Part shown: positions 11,191 through 22,468 of the stretch, one piece after another
Position numbering within the stretch: the stretch's first letter is position 1
Layout of the letters: each line of letters opens with the position of its first letter
From: Luidia sarsii
Lineage: Eukaryota; Echinodermata; Asteroidea; Paxillosida; Luidiidae
Assembly: GCA_949987565.1 (NCBI GenBank)
Contig: OX465121.1
Coordinates: 7,886,774 to 7,950,773 of the forward strand
Length of the DNA: 64,000 bases
Reading direction: 5' to 3'
Notes under the pieces: generated by a model
Told to the model about the DNA's origin: nothing
The model's database searches: none
What the model saw: the letters and a program-made list of their open reading frames with translations, nothing else
Program-made: the position numbers and the translations under genes

Positions 11191-11982
11191 AAACCAAAAC
11201 CTCTCCCCATCGTTGCAATCTTCAGAACGTATCCTGGAAGATTGGCCCAAACCAATCGCCGGCCCCTGCACATTGCAGGACCCAGTAAGACTAAAAGCGG
11301 ACAACTGACGCTTTTGACAAGGCTAAATATCCATGTAATACTAACAATAGAGAAGATTGAGAAGAGGGAGAACGAAATTCGGCACTGGGGGTTCATTCGA
11401 GTCGCTTAAAAAAAAATCCGGCAATAAAGAGGGAATAATTATTCCAGTTTAACTCTAAAACCTAGACATACCATTGTCGTCCGGTTGACACATTACGTGT
11501 CACCAAATCGTGACTTTGGGGAAAGTAGTAAGTAGTAGTAATTTTATAGTAGTTAAATCTATTTTATTTTTGGGCAAGTGGTTATGCCAAACAATGACCC
11601 TTGACAACATAACCATGTAGCTGGTGTGTTATTTTGTGGATTCGGGTTTTGTACTTTTGTTCCCCCTTTTGACGGGTGTTGGTATCAAACTAAAATCATG
11701 CCTCCGCTTTAGGTGAAGTCAGTTTGTCCATGCTAAAGCAGTACAATTTAGAATTGTCTCTTGACTTGAGCAAGTGGTTGTGAATGTGGTGGCAGGGACG
11801 CCCATTGTCAACATAGGCTAGTGTATTGCGGATTAACGTTTTGCCCACACCCCTTTACAGTGTATTGGTATCACTGAACTCAAAATCTTGGCAGGCTGAA
11901 ATCTCGTCACGATTCACTGACTGAGTTTTGGGTGTTTTTTTCTTTTCTTGTAAATCGCAGGGAAGCCCTAAGGTCTACTCAC
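11191..11982. other. Possible intron of the 12-kb exon; repeats
   Basis: Two further AAGTGGTTGTG-family repeats lie here (about 11455-11700 and 11760-11885). If the exon at 11983-12086 is real, this would be its first intron, since transcription runs leftwards. No second exon was recognised. Confidence 0.4.
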
Positions 11983-12086
11983 GTGTATACAATTGCCATG
12001 AAGTGGAAGAGGTAGAGGCACACGAATTCCAAGCAGACGAAAACTCCGGCCAGTCCGTAGACAATATTGGCCACGTAGTAATCCAT
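11983..12086 (-). CDS. Candidate first coding exon, membrane protein
   Basis: On the - strand an ATG in a full Kozak context (CCACCATGG, start codon at 12086-12084) opens a frame of 34 codons plus two bases. The frame ends at a consensus donor: AC followed by GTGAGT. The peptide begins MDYYVANIVYGLAG and is strongly hydrophobic from residue 7 to the end (VFVCLEFVCLYLFHFMAIVY), as expected for a membrane segment or signal anchor. Codon use is G/C-rich at third positions in many codons, as in the FDFT1 exons. Start context, hydrophobic segment and donor agree in one frame, so I favour a real exon, though the family is not recognised. The next exon would lie to the left and was not identified. 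A chance arrangement cannot be excluded. Confidence 0.5.
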
Positions 12087-14051
12087 GGTGGCTGTCGATT
12101 ATAATGTTTGTTTGTGTTTAAAAAAAAAAAGATGACGATATTAAAACTGGATATGACCACAGCCAGTCCACTGTCGTTGTTGGTGTGTAGAATAAGTGAG
12201 CATTAGCGATGCTTGTGCACGAGTCACACACCGTTTCACAGATCGTCGCATTAGCAACGGGTGTACTGCAGCACACAGCGTGGCGTATACAGCCGTTGCC
12301 GGCTCATCTTCGGTTGTGTAGTACTCCCAGCGGTGTGGCGGCACGCCCTTCGAAAAAAAAAATGCACGGGGGGGTCCCAGAGATATGTCACCGGTTTTTT
12401 TTCCCTCCTCTACATCACCTCACGGGGGAGAGTGGATGGTGTGGTGGTCACAAACAAGACCCGGCTGTCATCTCCGGTCGGCCTTCGTGTGGGTCGCCGG
12501 GGAAGGTCGTTCTGTCCCGATCCTCTGCGCTCAGTCGGGGTGTAGCCGCCCCTATCTCGTCCGCTTCGTACTGCGTGTGAGTTGCGATGTGCACAGATAA
12601 TCTCTCGCCGCCCTACGGTCAAAGTATGTGTGTACACCGCTGCATATGCGCACGTGCAGTGTGCTTCAACCCACCGTGGTATACCACACGCACGTACATC
12701 CGCGACCCAAATCGTAACGTGTGGGTTTTTTTAAAATCAAAACTGAGAAGAAGAATAAAAACCCCGTCGTGTCTGTACTGACCGTTGCTCGTATACACAC
12801 AATATACCAGAGGATCCCTAACCGCGGTACTGACTTCTACATCCCACTGAAGAGAAATTCTCGTTGGGAACGGGCCAGTTGGAACTGGTAGTCACCTGAG
12901 TGTAGGTGTATTGGAGAAAAAAAACCTGTACGCATACGGAGTGGGCTATCGGTTAATTGTTGATGCGCACGGTTGATAACGGTTCGTGGTGCGTGGAGTT
13001 TGCACAGCTATCACGTGCGCACCGCATGTAGGCCCCGCCCACTTTTCGGACGGCCTTCGGTGACGGCGTAATGATCGCACGCCCACACACAAACACCAAC
13101 CTATGAATAATGCCCCCCTCATCCTCCCCCCTCTCTCTCATCTCTCCCTCCCCCTCCCCCCACCCCACCAGATCGATCCGATCGCCATGCAGTGGACGGT
13201 ATTTCGATTCGGATTCCACTGTGTGGTAGTGGCTGAGCTGTGGGGAGTTTACACACAGCAGATAATTCGCGTGAATCGTGGAGTGGGGATTTCGTCGGAC
13301 CGGACAATCCCACAATGGCGCCTTGCTAGGCTACGCGGACGGCCTCACTGTGTTGTTGTCACCGGAGCTAGCTGTGCGCAGTAGAAAAGGTGACTCATCC
13401 GCACGACGGGCTTATTATTTGCAGTCCAGTGATTGCAGTCTGGGGCGAGTGGTATACCTTGGCACAAGGGTTCCGCACGGTCGAGTTCGTGTCTACACAA
13501 TCATGGAGCTCTAATACAATCCAGCCTGGATTCTCGACTGTCCTTGAGCTATTGGAGCAGCTTGTGGGATCTATGGGCGGCCATGGGGGCAAAAAAAGAC
13601 CACCGTCAAATGAGGGTTTTTCTTGTTTGCCTCAATGGCCGCCCATAGGGCTCGCAGGTTCGCCCGAAAGCAGTTTGAAACTGCATTGTGTTATGAAGTA
13701 GATAAATAAATTTAAAAAAAACTGTTGCAAACTGCTGACTGACTGAAATGACCTGCAGTAGGCCTACATCAATCTCTAAAGTTAGAGAGCCTGACGTTTC
13801 GATCCTAGCAGGACCTTTCTCCAAGACGTTGTGGTTTGTTCGTGGAGGGTTATGTTCGAAGGGTCGGCCCGACACCAGAACTATTGTTCCGTGAGGGCGC
13901 TGTTCAATTCTTCCGGTTACCAAAGTCGCTTGATCGAGGTTCCTTAGAGCGCGGAGGAAGGATCAGTAACTTGGAACGAAGTACAAAAAACCCTCACTAA
14001 TTTCGAGGCGAACACTAATTCCATACAAAAGGTTTCCCCAAAACTGACAAT
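12087..14051. other. Upstream of candidate exon; no gene identified
   Basis: If the 12-kb exon is real its promoter lies here. 12430-12600 and 12990-13100 are CpG-rich, and GGCCCCGCCC (a GC-box-like sequence) occurs near 13030. A small hairpin with arms CTATGGGCGGCCAT and its inverse lies at about 13571-13650. A copy of the widely repeated GACGTTTCGATCCTAGCAGG motif is at about 13790. No coding exon was recognised. Confidence 0.35.
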
Positions 14052-14089
14052 TGCAGTTTGGACCTTCATCTCTCAGATTCTCTTCAATT

Positions 14090-14547
14090 GTGACCCGGCA
14101 CAGCATAATGAACAATAACCCCCACTTTTGAGATTTTAAGATTTTCTAATGATGTGAAAGAGTATACCATTATCTTTTAAATGATATCAAAATTATTTCC
14201 GTGTGAAATTTGTTGTAAATAGTACAGGGGGACTTCGCTCGTTCATTTGGTACCAGACACAATATAGCAAAGCCATTCTAACTCCTCGAAAGCGACCATT
14301 CAAAAAGGCAGGAACTTTCCATTTTCATGAAAACAGTACACAAATACTCCCCCGAAATTTTCGTTTTTTCAACATTTCGAGACGGATTTCGGAAAAATCC
14401 TTTGGACATAATATCCTCCAATACATTAACTTTCCGAAAATACCACATTTATTTTTTTATCGAATTGAGAAGATACTTTGACTTCAGGCGTTGTTTACTC
14501 GAAAAGTGTTTTGGTGGGATATTCCTCATGTCGCTGTGCCGGGTCAC
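14090..14547 (-). mobile_element. Family A MITE, long form
   Basis: 458 bp, reverse orientation, flanked by AATT at the left and AATA at the right. It contains the full central block of the long form (CTCGTTCATTTGGTACCAGA, then CATGAAAACAGTACACAAA). Confidence 0.9.
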
Positions 14548-14718
14548 AATAAATTGTTAGTGTTCTTGGCTTGGATTTTTCTGCTAATTACGCCCACACA
14601 AACCAAAACCAATAACATCGGTAATTGTGTAGCCGTCCAATTCAAGCCGCATTTTCTGCAAGGATTTTGGGAAGCAAAACTACTACAGCCAAATAGGGCT
14701 ACATTTAAAACCACAATT

Positions 14719-15179
14719 GTGACCCGGCACAGCGACATGAGGAATATCCCACCAAAACACTTTTCGAGTAAACAACGCCTGAAGTCAAAGTATCTTCTCA
14801 ATTCGATAATTTTTTTTTTGTATTTTCGGAAAGTTAATGTATTGGAGGATGTTATGTCCAACGGATTTTTCCGAAATCCGTCTCTAAATGTTTAAAAAAA
14901 CGAGGATTTCGGGGGAGTGTTTGTGTACTGTTTTCATGAAAATGTAAAGTTCCTGCCTTTTTGAATGGCCGCTTTCGAGGAGTTAGACTGGTGCTGCTAT
15001 CATTGTGTCTGCATGGTGCCAAATGAACGAGCGAAGTCCCCTTGTACTATTTACAACCAAGTTCACACGGAAATAATTTTGATATCATTTGAAAGCTAAT
15101 GGTATACTCTTTCACATCATTAGAAAATCCCAAAATCTCGAAAGTGGGGGTTATTCCTCATTATGCTGTGCCGGGTCAC
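14719..15179 (+). mobile_element. Family A MITE, long form
   Basis: 461 bp, forward orientation, flanked by AATT on both sides. Opposite orientation to the neighbouring copy at 14090, which shares the same central block. Confidence 0.9.
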
Positions 15180-15274
15180 AATTGTGTAGCCGTCCAATTC
15201 AAGCCGGATTTTCTGCAAGGATTTTGGGAAGCAAAACTTCTACAGCCAAATAGGGCCACATTTAAAACCACAAT

Positions 15275-15939
15275 TTGGGTCCGAATGACACAAAATTAAA
15301 CATTTATCTCAGAAAGGTCCTGCAAGGATCGAAATGTCAGGTCCTCTAACTTTTGAGATTTATGTATTGCTTATTATTATTTTTTTAGTCAGTGAGCAGT
15401 TTGCAACAGTTTTTGTATCAACTCCAAAAATTAATTAACATTGATCACCCGGCTTGGCTTAGGCATTTACTTATTCTACAATAGATCAGTTAGTGACCAA
15501 TCGTTTTTGTGAAGGCCCACAAAGTTGTCTTCACGCGTAATTTTGACCCACGAGTTGAGAAGCTTTGCAAGTAATTATTTTTAACATACACGAGTTGGCC
15601 CGCCGTTAAAAGCCACACATGTTTATTATGCACGCGGGTTGTTGTTGTGTTTGACGTACGGTGTTGCCACGACTGACTTATAGCTCATGCTCGCTATCCA
15701 AGCAAGGTTTTATTTTTGTCATACATTTTGAACGGCTGTTGACTTATCGTTATGTTTACCGGCACCGTAGCCCCCTCCATGCAAAACAGTCCTTGCCCTT
15801 GAAGCGCACTTCAAACGACCCAGCCTCGAGCGTTTGGTTCGTAACAATACATCTTTGTATTGGGGAGTCACGACTCAGTCCCGATATAAAGTACGCGAGT
15901 CTAGTTACGCGAGTGTTATTGCTGCAATGAATTCGTGTG
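15275..15939. other. Intergenic, no gene seen
   Basis: Contains one copy of the GGTCCTGCAAGGATCGAAA motif near 15314. Otherwise single-copy, with no coding signal. Confidence 0.45.
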
Positions 15940-16608
15940 AATGAGTCTCTTTCCCTTTCTCAACATCTCTCTCCCTCTCCCTCTCCCTCCCCCTCTCTCC
16001 CATCTCTCCCCTAGCTCGATCTCTCTCTCTCTCCCTCTCTCTCCCCCTCTCTCTCTCTCCCTCTCTCTCCCCCTTTTCTCTATCTCTCTCCGTCTCTCTG
16101 TCTTTATCTCCCTGTCTATGATTCTTTGCCTCTCTCTCTCTCTTTCTCTGTCTCTCCCCTCTCACTCTCAACTCTGTTTCCCTCTCTCCATCTCTTTCGC
16201 TCAGTCTCTCTCCTCTCTGTGTCTCGTTTTTATCTCCCTGTCTCTGAATCTTTCCCCTCCCTCTCTCTCTCTCTCACTCTTTCTTTCTCTATCTGCCTGT
16301 CTCTCTATCTGTCTCTCTGTCTCCCACTCTCTCTCTCTCCCTTCTCTCCCCCTCTCACTCTCTCTCGACCTCTCTCTCCACTCTCTCTCTCTTACGCTCT
16401 TTCTCAAACTCCCTATCTGTTTCTCTCTCCCCCCTCTCTGTCTCTCTCCCTCTCTCTTCCTTCTCCCTCGTGTCTCTTTCTCTCTCTTTCCCCACCCCTC
16501 CCTAACTCTCCCCCTCTATCTCTCCCTCCCCTTCTCTCCCTCCCCCTCTCTCTCCCCCTCTCACTCATATTACCCTCATCATATTTCTCTTTCTTTGTTT
16601 TAATCTAA
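15940..16608. repeat. Polypyrimidine tract, CT-rich, ~670 bp
   Basis: Almost uninterrupted C/T sequence built on CTCTCTCC and TCTCTGTCTC. Long Ser/Leu/Pro open frames on the + strand, and Arg/Glu frames on the other, are by-products of this composition. Confidence 0.95.
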
Positions 16609-16919
16609 TAACAAATGAAAGTCTTCCTCAATGGCAAAGTGACGAGAATTTACAACAACAAGAAATAAACAGAGTAAGAGAGAGAAGCGACATTGTATAT
16701 AATTATAGCGCTCTTCCTTTCCAAAAAAATAATGTTGTGAGATCCCGTTAGAAAGAAGTGAAACAAAAACAAATCGGCGTGTTTACGAAAAATATTCTTG
16801 GGACAATGGTGTTGGAAGGACCTATGTTGCCCCTACCCCTCGCTTCCCGTATACATTAATGCACCAGCTTTATCTCGATACCGACTTTTGCTTTTGTGTT
16901 GTTACTTTCACTTGGGAGA
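16609..16919. other. Intergenic, no feature seen
   Basis: AT-rich sequence following the CT tract. Nothing recognised. Confidence 0.4.
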
Positions 16920-17315
16920 TTTTGGAAGCATATTATGCGTCACGACGTATGACACTTAACCACCGTGGCTAAGCTATAAGTGCGCGTGCGCGAAGCCAAG
17001 TTTTGCTGAGGCCTCCCCCATTCATTCATTCATTCATTCGTTTCTCAGGTAGTTACAGGCACAAGCACGAAACAACCCTAACCCTTATCCTAATCCTAAC
17101 CCTAACAACCCTAATCCTGAACCTAACCCTAATCCTAATCCTAATGCTAACCGTTCTATCAGTAACGCTAACCCAACCCGGACTCGAACTCTAACCGTAA
17201 CCGTAAGCCTAACCTACGCTGGTTTACAAAACACGTACTTGTATAGTCCCCACACAATTTATTTACGAGGTACCTGCATATCTCAACGACGGTGGTTGAG
17301 TGTCATAATTATGTC
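16920..17315. mobile_element. TIR element with telomere-like core, copy 1
   Basis: Inverted termini (ATGACACTTAACCACCGTGG at the left; ACGGTGGTTGAGTGTCAT at the right) enclose a (CATT)n run and about 140 bp of degenerate CCCTAA/CCTAAT/CCCTAAT repeats. A second copy with the same layout lies at 39218-39623. The telomere-like DNA is therefore cargo of a mobile element and not a chromosome end. Confidence 0.8.
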
Positions 17316-18116
17316 TAGTGCCTTGTGGAGAAAGCTATAATCCAGTCAAAATGGTGGCTCATCCCCAAACAAATTGCAACATATTTTGTTTTGTTTTACT
17401 ACAGCTATGCATTTTAGGGATGTCCATACTAAAAATATACTTGAACATGATTGGTGGAAGAGCTTCACATTTGCATAATATGCAAATAAGCTACCGCCAT
17501 TATCAACCCAAAAAGTAATGTTTTCCCAAATAAATATGCATCGAACCATCCAATTTCGACCAAACAAAGTGTCTAGACCCATGTTTTGAGGGTTAGAGAA
17601 TAAATTATTGTAATGAGCAAAATTTTCCGGATGGATGATATACATAATTATCGCATCTAACTCCATGATATTAATACTGAGAAGAGAATAGGTCTCCACA
17701 GGGAAATTCAAAAGGTGTATAGGTCTCCACAAGGGTTTCACGAAACTCATAAAGGGGAAACATTTTGATGCATAAAAAAAAAATCGTGTTTGATATGAGT
17801 GACATACGATCCGAATTCCTATCCAGGAAAGTGAATGTGGTTTAATTTTGTTTTTAAACATCGTTTCTCATCACTCGGTTGTGTTCAGTGCACGAGCCAC
17901 AAGGATACATGATTCAATCACGTATTCAATCAACGTATCGACTGTCTGTGAAAGCATTATAGACTGTACGGTCCAAGGCTGTACGGGTACCGGTACGGTC
18001 GGGTTCAAACAGATTTTCTAAATCGTTGCCTAACAACACTGAACTTGATGGAGGCTCTGAAAGTTCACGTATAGTGCGTTGTGAGCACGTCCCGTACCTG
18101 GCACGGGTCGGTTAAA
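17316..18116. other. AT-rich intergenic, no gene supported
   Basis: A 171-codon - strand open frame (17861-17346) lies here. It is AT-rich with no recognisable motif and no splice context. No repeat recognised. Confidence 0.35.
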
Positions 18117-18967
18117 GGTCCAATACAACATTGGGAAGATCGGAAAACATCGATGTCCACAGATTTCCTTCTAATTTACACAGTTTGTAGGTGGTCATGG
18201 TAGAATCCTCATGTTGAAATCTGACGGTCTGGGATGATGAACTTCCCTAGAAATCTTCAAATAGACAAATGTGACCCGGCACAGTGACATGAGGAATATC
18301 CCACCAAAAACACTTTTCGAGTAAACAACGCCTGAAGTCAAAGTATCTTCTCACTTCGATACAAAAAAATCAATGTTTTGTTGTATTTTCGGAAAGTTAA
18401 TGTATTGGAGGATATTAAGTCCAAAGGATTTTTCCGAAATCCGTCTCTAAAATAATGTTGAAAAAACAAGGATTTCGGGGGAGTGTTTGTGTACTGTTTT
18501 CATGGAAATGTAAAGTTCCTGCCCTTTTGAATGGCCGCTTTCGAGGAGTTAGAATGGTGCTGCTATATTGTGTCTGGTACCAAATGAACGAGCGACGTCC
18601 CCTTGTACTATTTACAACAAAGTTCACACGGAAATAATTTTGATATCATTTGAAAGCTAATGGTATACTCTTTCACATCATTAGAAAATCTCAAAATCTC
18701 AAAAGTGGCGGTTATTCCATATTATGCTGTGCCGGGTCACAAATAGACAAACATCGACAAATAGCTACTCGCAAGTCATAGACTATTTTTTCTTACACTA
18801 CAGAATGGTGCAAAAAGCTTGACGGTTGTTTACCTTTTTTGACGTTCTCAGACCACCATTTGAGCTAAAACCTTCGCAGGATTGCTTTTTTTAGGGATGT
18901 TTAATAGTTTAACACACAGACTGTGGCAATCTTTTGACATTTACCAATGTTGTATTGGGCCTTTAAA
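18117..18967. mobile_element. Family B element, copy 4, split by Family A
   Basis: Left end GTCCAATACAACATTGGGAA and right end CCAATGTTGTATTGGGCC are clear inverted termini. The element is interrupted at 18271-18740 by a long Family A MITE. Without the insert it is about 380 bp, similar to the other copies. Confidence 0.85.
18271..18740 (+). mobile_element. Family A MITE, long form, nested
   Basis: 470 bp, flanked by AAAT on both sides. It is inserted into a Family B element, so Family A was active after Family B. Confidence 0.92.
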
Positions 18968-19669
18968 AAAAGGACTGATGCAGCTACAGTTAGTTCAGTG
19001 TTACAGTATTGTTATTGAAATAAATTCCCCAGGTTTGTCTAAAAGTCACGAGACTCCGGGATCACCGATCACGTAGTGTCAACGTGACCATCCGATGGGC
19101 TGATTTTTTATTTTTTTTTTATTTAGGGAAGTGGTTGTAGAAAAAGAAACAAGCACCAAAACCCATTTTTTTTTTTTACAGACGAGCAAGTTTCATAGAC
19201 TCGAGCGAGCTCACGTGATAGAAATGTAGATTTAATTCAGTGAGGGTTTTGCCCTGCCGTACTTTACATGCTCAGTGCTTTGTCCGATAGGCTGCCTGAA
19301 AAAAGGACACGGGCATTATGGTTGCTATGGCTGAGCGGCTTTGGTTAATCCGTTCAAACATGAACAGGATTTGGAGCAGGGTTTCATGGTTGCTTGAACA
19401 TCGTACTGCCATGCGTCATAGCATCAGGTGATCGGGTTCACATCACGGTCGAGTTTAATTAAAATCTGTGATCTCGATAGATTGGGCAGATGTTTTCTGG
19501 TCACGTCATGTTTCTCTTCCATTGGTATTGGTCGTTTGTTTGTTTGTCTGCCTGGATGTCTATACTGTCTGTCTGTCTGCCTGCCTATCCTATCTGCCTG
19601 TCTGTCTACCTGTATGTTTTTGTTGTTGTGTTGTGTTGTTTGTTTGTTTTAGTTGTCGACTATCCATAT
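18968..19669. other. Intergenic with SINE fragment and TCTG repeats
   Basis: About 19245-19310 is a fragment of SINE family 2 (GGTTTTGCCCTGCCGTAC, TGCTCAGTGCTTTGTCCGA). About 19530-19620 is a degenerate (TCTG)n microsatellite. No gene. Confidence 0.5.
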
Positions 19670-19911
19670 ATGACCCGGCACAGCGACATGAGGAATAACC
19701 CACTAAAACATTTTTCGAGTAAACAACGCCTAAAGTCCAAGTATCTTCTCAATTCGATTAAAATCAATTTTATTTTTTATTTTCAGAAAGTTAATGTATT
19801 GGAGGAAATGTTGATATCATTTGAAAGCTAATAGTACACTCTTTCACATCATTAGAAAATCTCAAAATCTCAAAAGTGAGGGTTATTCTTCATTATGATG
19901 TGCCGGGTCAC
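19670..19911 (+). mobile_element. Family A MITE, short form
   Basis: 242 bp, flanked by ATAT on both sides. The first base of the left terminus is A in place of G. Confidence 0.88.
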
Positions 19912-20238
19912 ATATACATGGCGTGAAAGCCAAAAATAATTGTGTTGAACTCGAATGTTGCACTACTATTATCATCTAGGAAAAACCAGACATATATTAT
20001 ACGGCTGCAAACTACACACGAGTCTATGGAAGTTGCCAAAGTAGCGGCTGCAGCCAATTCCCAATCACTTGCTGGTTATATCCGGCCGTAGCCCCCACAA
20101 AACTAATATAATAATAATTATTTGATACGGGTTTCAGCGGAATATTATTTTTCGTTTCTTACGCAGACCATGGAGGCCGGTGAGAAATCCGTAACGGTTT
20201 TTTGCCTTTTTCTACTTTCTCAGATAACCATTAATTTT

Positions 20239-20491
20239 GTGACCCGGCACAACGATATGAGGAATGTCCCACCAAAACACTTTTTGAGTAAACAACGCCT
20301 GAAGTTAAAGTATCTTCACAATTCGGTTACAAATAAATTTTCTTTTTTGTGTGTATTTTCAGAATTTTCAAGTATTAGAGGATATTGTATCTTGATATCA
20401 TTTGAAAGCTAATGGTATACTTTTTCACATCATTAGAAAATCTCAAAATCTCAAAAGTGGGGTTATTCCTCATTATGCTGTGCCGGGTCAC
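20239..20491 (+). mobile_element. Family A MITE, short form
   Basis: 253 bp. Left flank TTTT, right flank ATTT; the ATTT is shared with the next copy. Confidence 0.88.
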
Positions 20492-20495
20492 ATTT

Positions 20496-20961
20496 GTGAC
20501 CCGGCACAGCGACATGAGGAATATCCCACCAAAACACTTTTTGAGTAAACAACGCCTGAAGTCAAAGTATCTTCTCAATTTTTTTTTCTTTTTTCGGAAA
20601 GTTAATGTATTGGAGGATATTATGTCCAAAGGATTTTTCCGGAATCTGTCTCTAAATAATGAAAAAAAAAAGGATTTCGTGGGAGTGTTTGTGTACCGTT
20701 TTCATGAAAATAATTATAAAGTTCCTGCATTTTTGAATGGCCGCTTTCGAGGAGTTAGAATGGTGCTGCATAATTATAATTATATTATTGTGTCTGGTGC
20801 CAAATGAACGAGCGAAGTCCCCTTGTACTATTTACAACAAAGTTCATACGGAAATAAAATTTGATATCATTCGAAAGCTAATGGTATACTCTTTCACATC
20901 ATTAGAAAATCTCAAAATCTCGAAAGTGGGTGTTATTCCTCATTATGCTGTGCCGGGTCAC
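20496..20961 (+). mobile_element. Family A MITE, long form, adjacent
   Basis: 466 bp, flanked by ATTT on both sides and separated from the preceding short copy by exactly those four bases. Same orientation as its neighbour. Confidence 0.9.
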
Positions 20962-21062
20962 ATTTGAGCTAAAAACCTTCACAGAATTGCTTTTTTTGGG
21001 GGGGGGATGTTGAGTGGTTTAACACACAAACTGTGGCAATCTTTGGACTTTTAGCAATTTTA

Positions 21063-21497
21063 TAATCACTATGACGGCGACCATTTCTGATAATTATTAT
21101 AAAAGATAATGATTCTCACACGAGCGTCTCCAACTTCAGGACTATAGAGGGCGCTAGTCACGGAGACCAATAATCGGATCGCCTTATGTCATACGATGCG
21201 TGTGCCGGCCGCGCCGGCCTGTCGATCGTAGATTATAAAATCGCACGTTATAAAATAGCCCGTTTATTTGTGGAACATCAACATTCACAGGGAATTTATA
21301 ATGCGTGTACGAGTCAGTGCAGCGGACATCTCATCCACTGCCTTTTACTGGTAGAATCTCTCTGAGCCTCAATTTGGCGTACTTTATTGTCTTCAGCTGA
21401 ACACACCGACAGGTAGGGCCTAGCTAGCTATGTCACTCACACAGTCTGTCACTGTCAGTGCAGTATGTGGTTTAATATGTAACTCCAGCCATAGCTA
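21063..21497. other. Intergenic, no feature seen
   Basis: Apparently single-copy sequence with a few CpG-rich stretches near 21200. Nothing supports a gene. Confidence 0.4.
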
Positions 21498-22030
21498 GTC
21501 CCACTTACTGGGCCGCTAGTACTACTACTAGTACTAGTACTAGTAAGTAGTACTACTACTAGTACTACTAGTAGCTCCCTTAACCAAGTGCGACAGATAA
21601 TAAAACTCGTTTAAGGGAGCTACTAGCGGCCCAGTAAGTGGGACTAAGCCATAGCAATACCAAGCAAAACTACAATACTACTATTTACTAGTAACTAGTA
21701 ATACTAGGCAATACTGATTATTACTTATTACTAGTATTACTGCTACTATTACTAGTACTAGTAAACTAATAATACTAGTCATTACTACTACTTTTACTAA
21801 TATAATAGTAATACTTTTACTAGTAGCTAGTACTTTAGTAGTACTAGTAATTAGTATTACCATGCTATGTATTTCTACTTCTAATACTTAGTAATTAACT
21901 ACTATTACTAGCAGGCAAGGGCATCACAGTTCAGTTCAATCCTAGGCTAAGTAGTACTAGTACTAGTAGTAGTAGTAGTACGACTGACACTAGTACTTTT
22001 ATACTAGTACTACTAGTACTACTACTACAA
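21498..22030. repeat. ACTAGT-rich simple repeat with a cruciform
   Basis: Hundreds of bases built from TACTAG, ACTAGT and TAG triplets, self-complementary at many scales. The left part is a large hairpin: CCCACTTACTGGGCCGCTAG at 21502-21521 is repeated inverted at about 21624-21643. Inside it, AGCTCCCTTAA pairs with TTAAGGGAGCT. Confidence 0.85.
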
Positions 22031-22080
22031 GTACTAGCCTAGGCTGCATCATTGAAAGAATTGCATGTTGGACTGCCACT

Positions 22081-22223
22081 AGTCTGAGTAACTTGGACCC
22101 GACAAGTCACCCTTTTTTTATCGAATTTTGAATTTTTGATTTTCGGGTGACTGTAACCCGAAACTCAAAATTTCAAAATTCGATAAAAAAAGGTGACTTG
22201 TCAGGTCCAAGTTACTCGGACTA
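22081..22223. mobile_element. Foldback element with ~10-bp duplication
   Basis: Arms of about 62 bp are nearly perfect inverted copies (AGTCTGAGTAACTTGGACC at the left edge, GGTCCAAGTTACTCGGACT at the right). The direct repeat GACTGCCACT lies at 22071-22080 and again at 22224-22233. A 9-10 bp duplication is typical of Mutator-like elements, but no transposase is present to confirm that. Confidence 0.75.
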
Positions 22224-22468
22224 GACTGCCACTACATCCGATCGTAGTTACATCATGTTCATGACTGACTGTTAGTCGTTGGTGTTACATACAACTCAAC
22301 TGTGTTCTTAATTCTTATCTAAACCTTTGATACGTCGGCAACCAAGTTATCTGTGACCTTTCTGCTAAATTCACACTCGGCCCCCAAAAGAAGTGGAGTA
22401 TCAGTACTAGTAATACTATCAGTATCACATTCAAAGAAAATGTTATCCTAACTAGTCACTAGTCACTG

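Larger units (their letters stand above)
14052..15274. repeat. Old repeat split by two Family A elements
   Basis: The host repeat (same family as 3398-3610) resumes after each insertion. A ~93-bp part of it, from GTGTAGCCGTCCAATTCAAG to TTTAAAACCACAATT, is present twice in direct orientation (14626-14718 and 15184-15275). The second Family A copy sits exactly at the junction between the two. Confidence 0.7.
20185..21062. mobile_element. Family B element, copy 5, split twice
   Basis: The right half of Family B (CCGTAACGG block, TTTTTCTACTTTCTCAGAT, then TTGAGCTAAAAACCTTC and TTTAACACACAAACTGTGGC) is interrupted by two adjacent Family A elements. The left terminus is missing. Confidence 0.7.

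Noticed and set aside
15941..16603. 220-codon Ser/Leu/Pro open frame; similar ones at 26.3-27.2, 40.1-40.9, 53.3-53.9 and 61.5-62.2 kb
   Set aside because: They exist only because pure pyrimidine or purine sequence cannot form stop codons in some frames.
17070..17215. Chromosome end or true telomere
   Set aside because: The CCCTAA-type repeats are degenerate, short and enclosed by inverted ends shared with 39218-39623.
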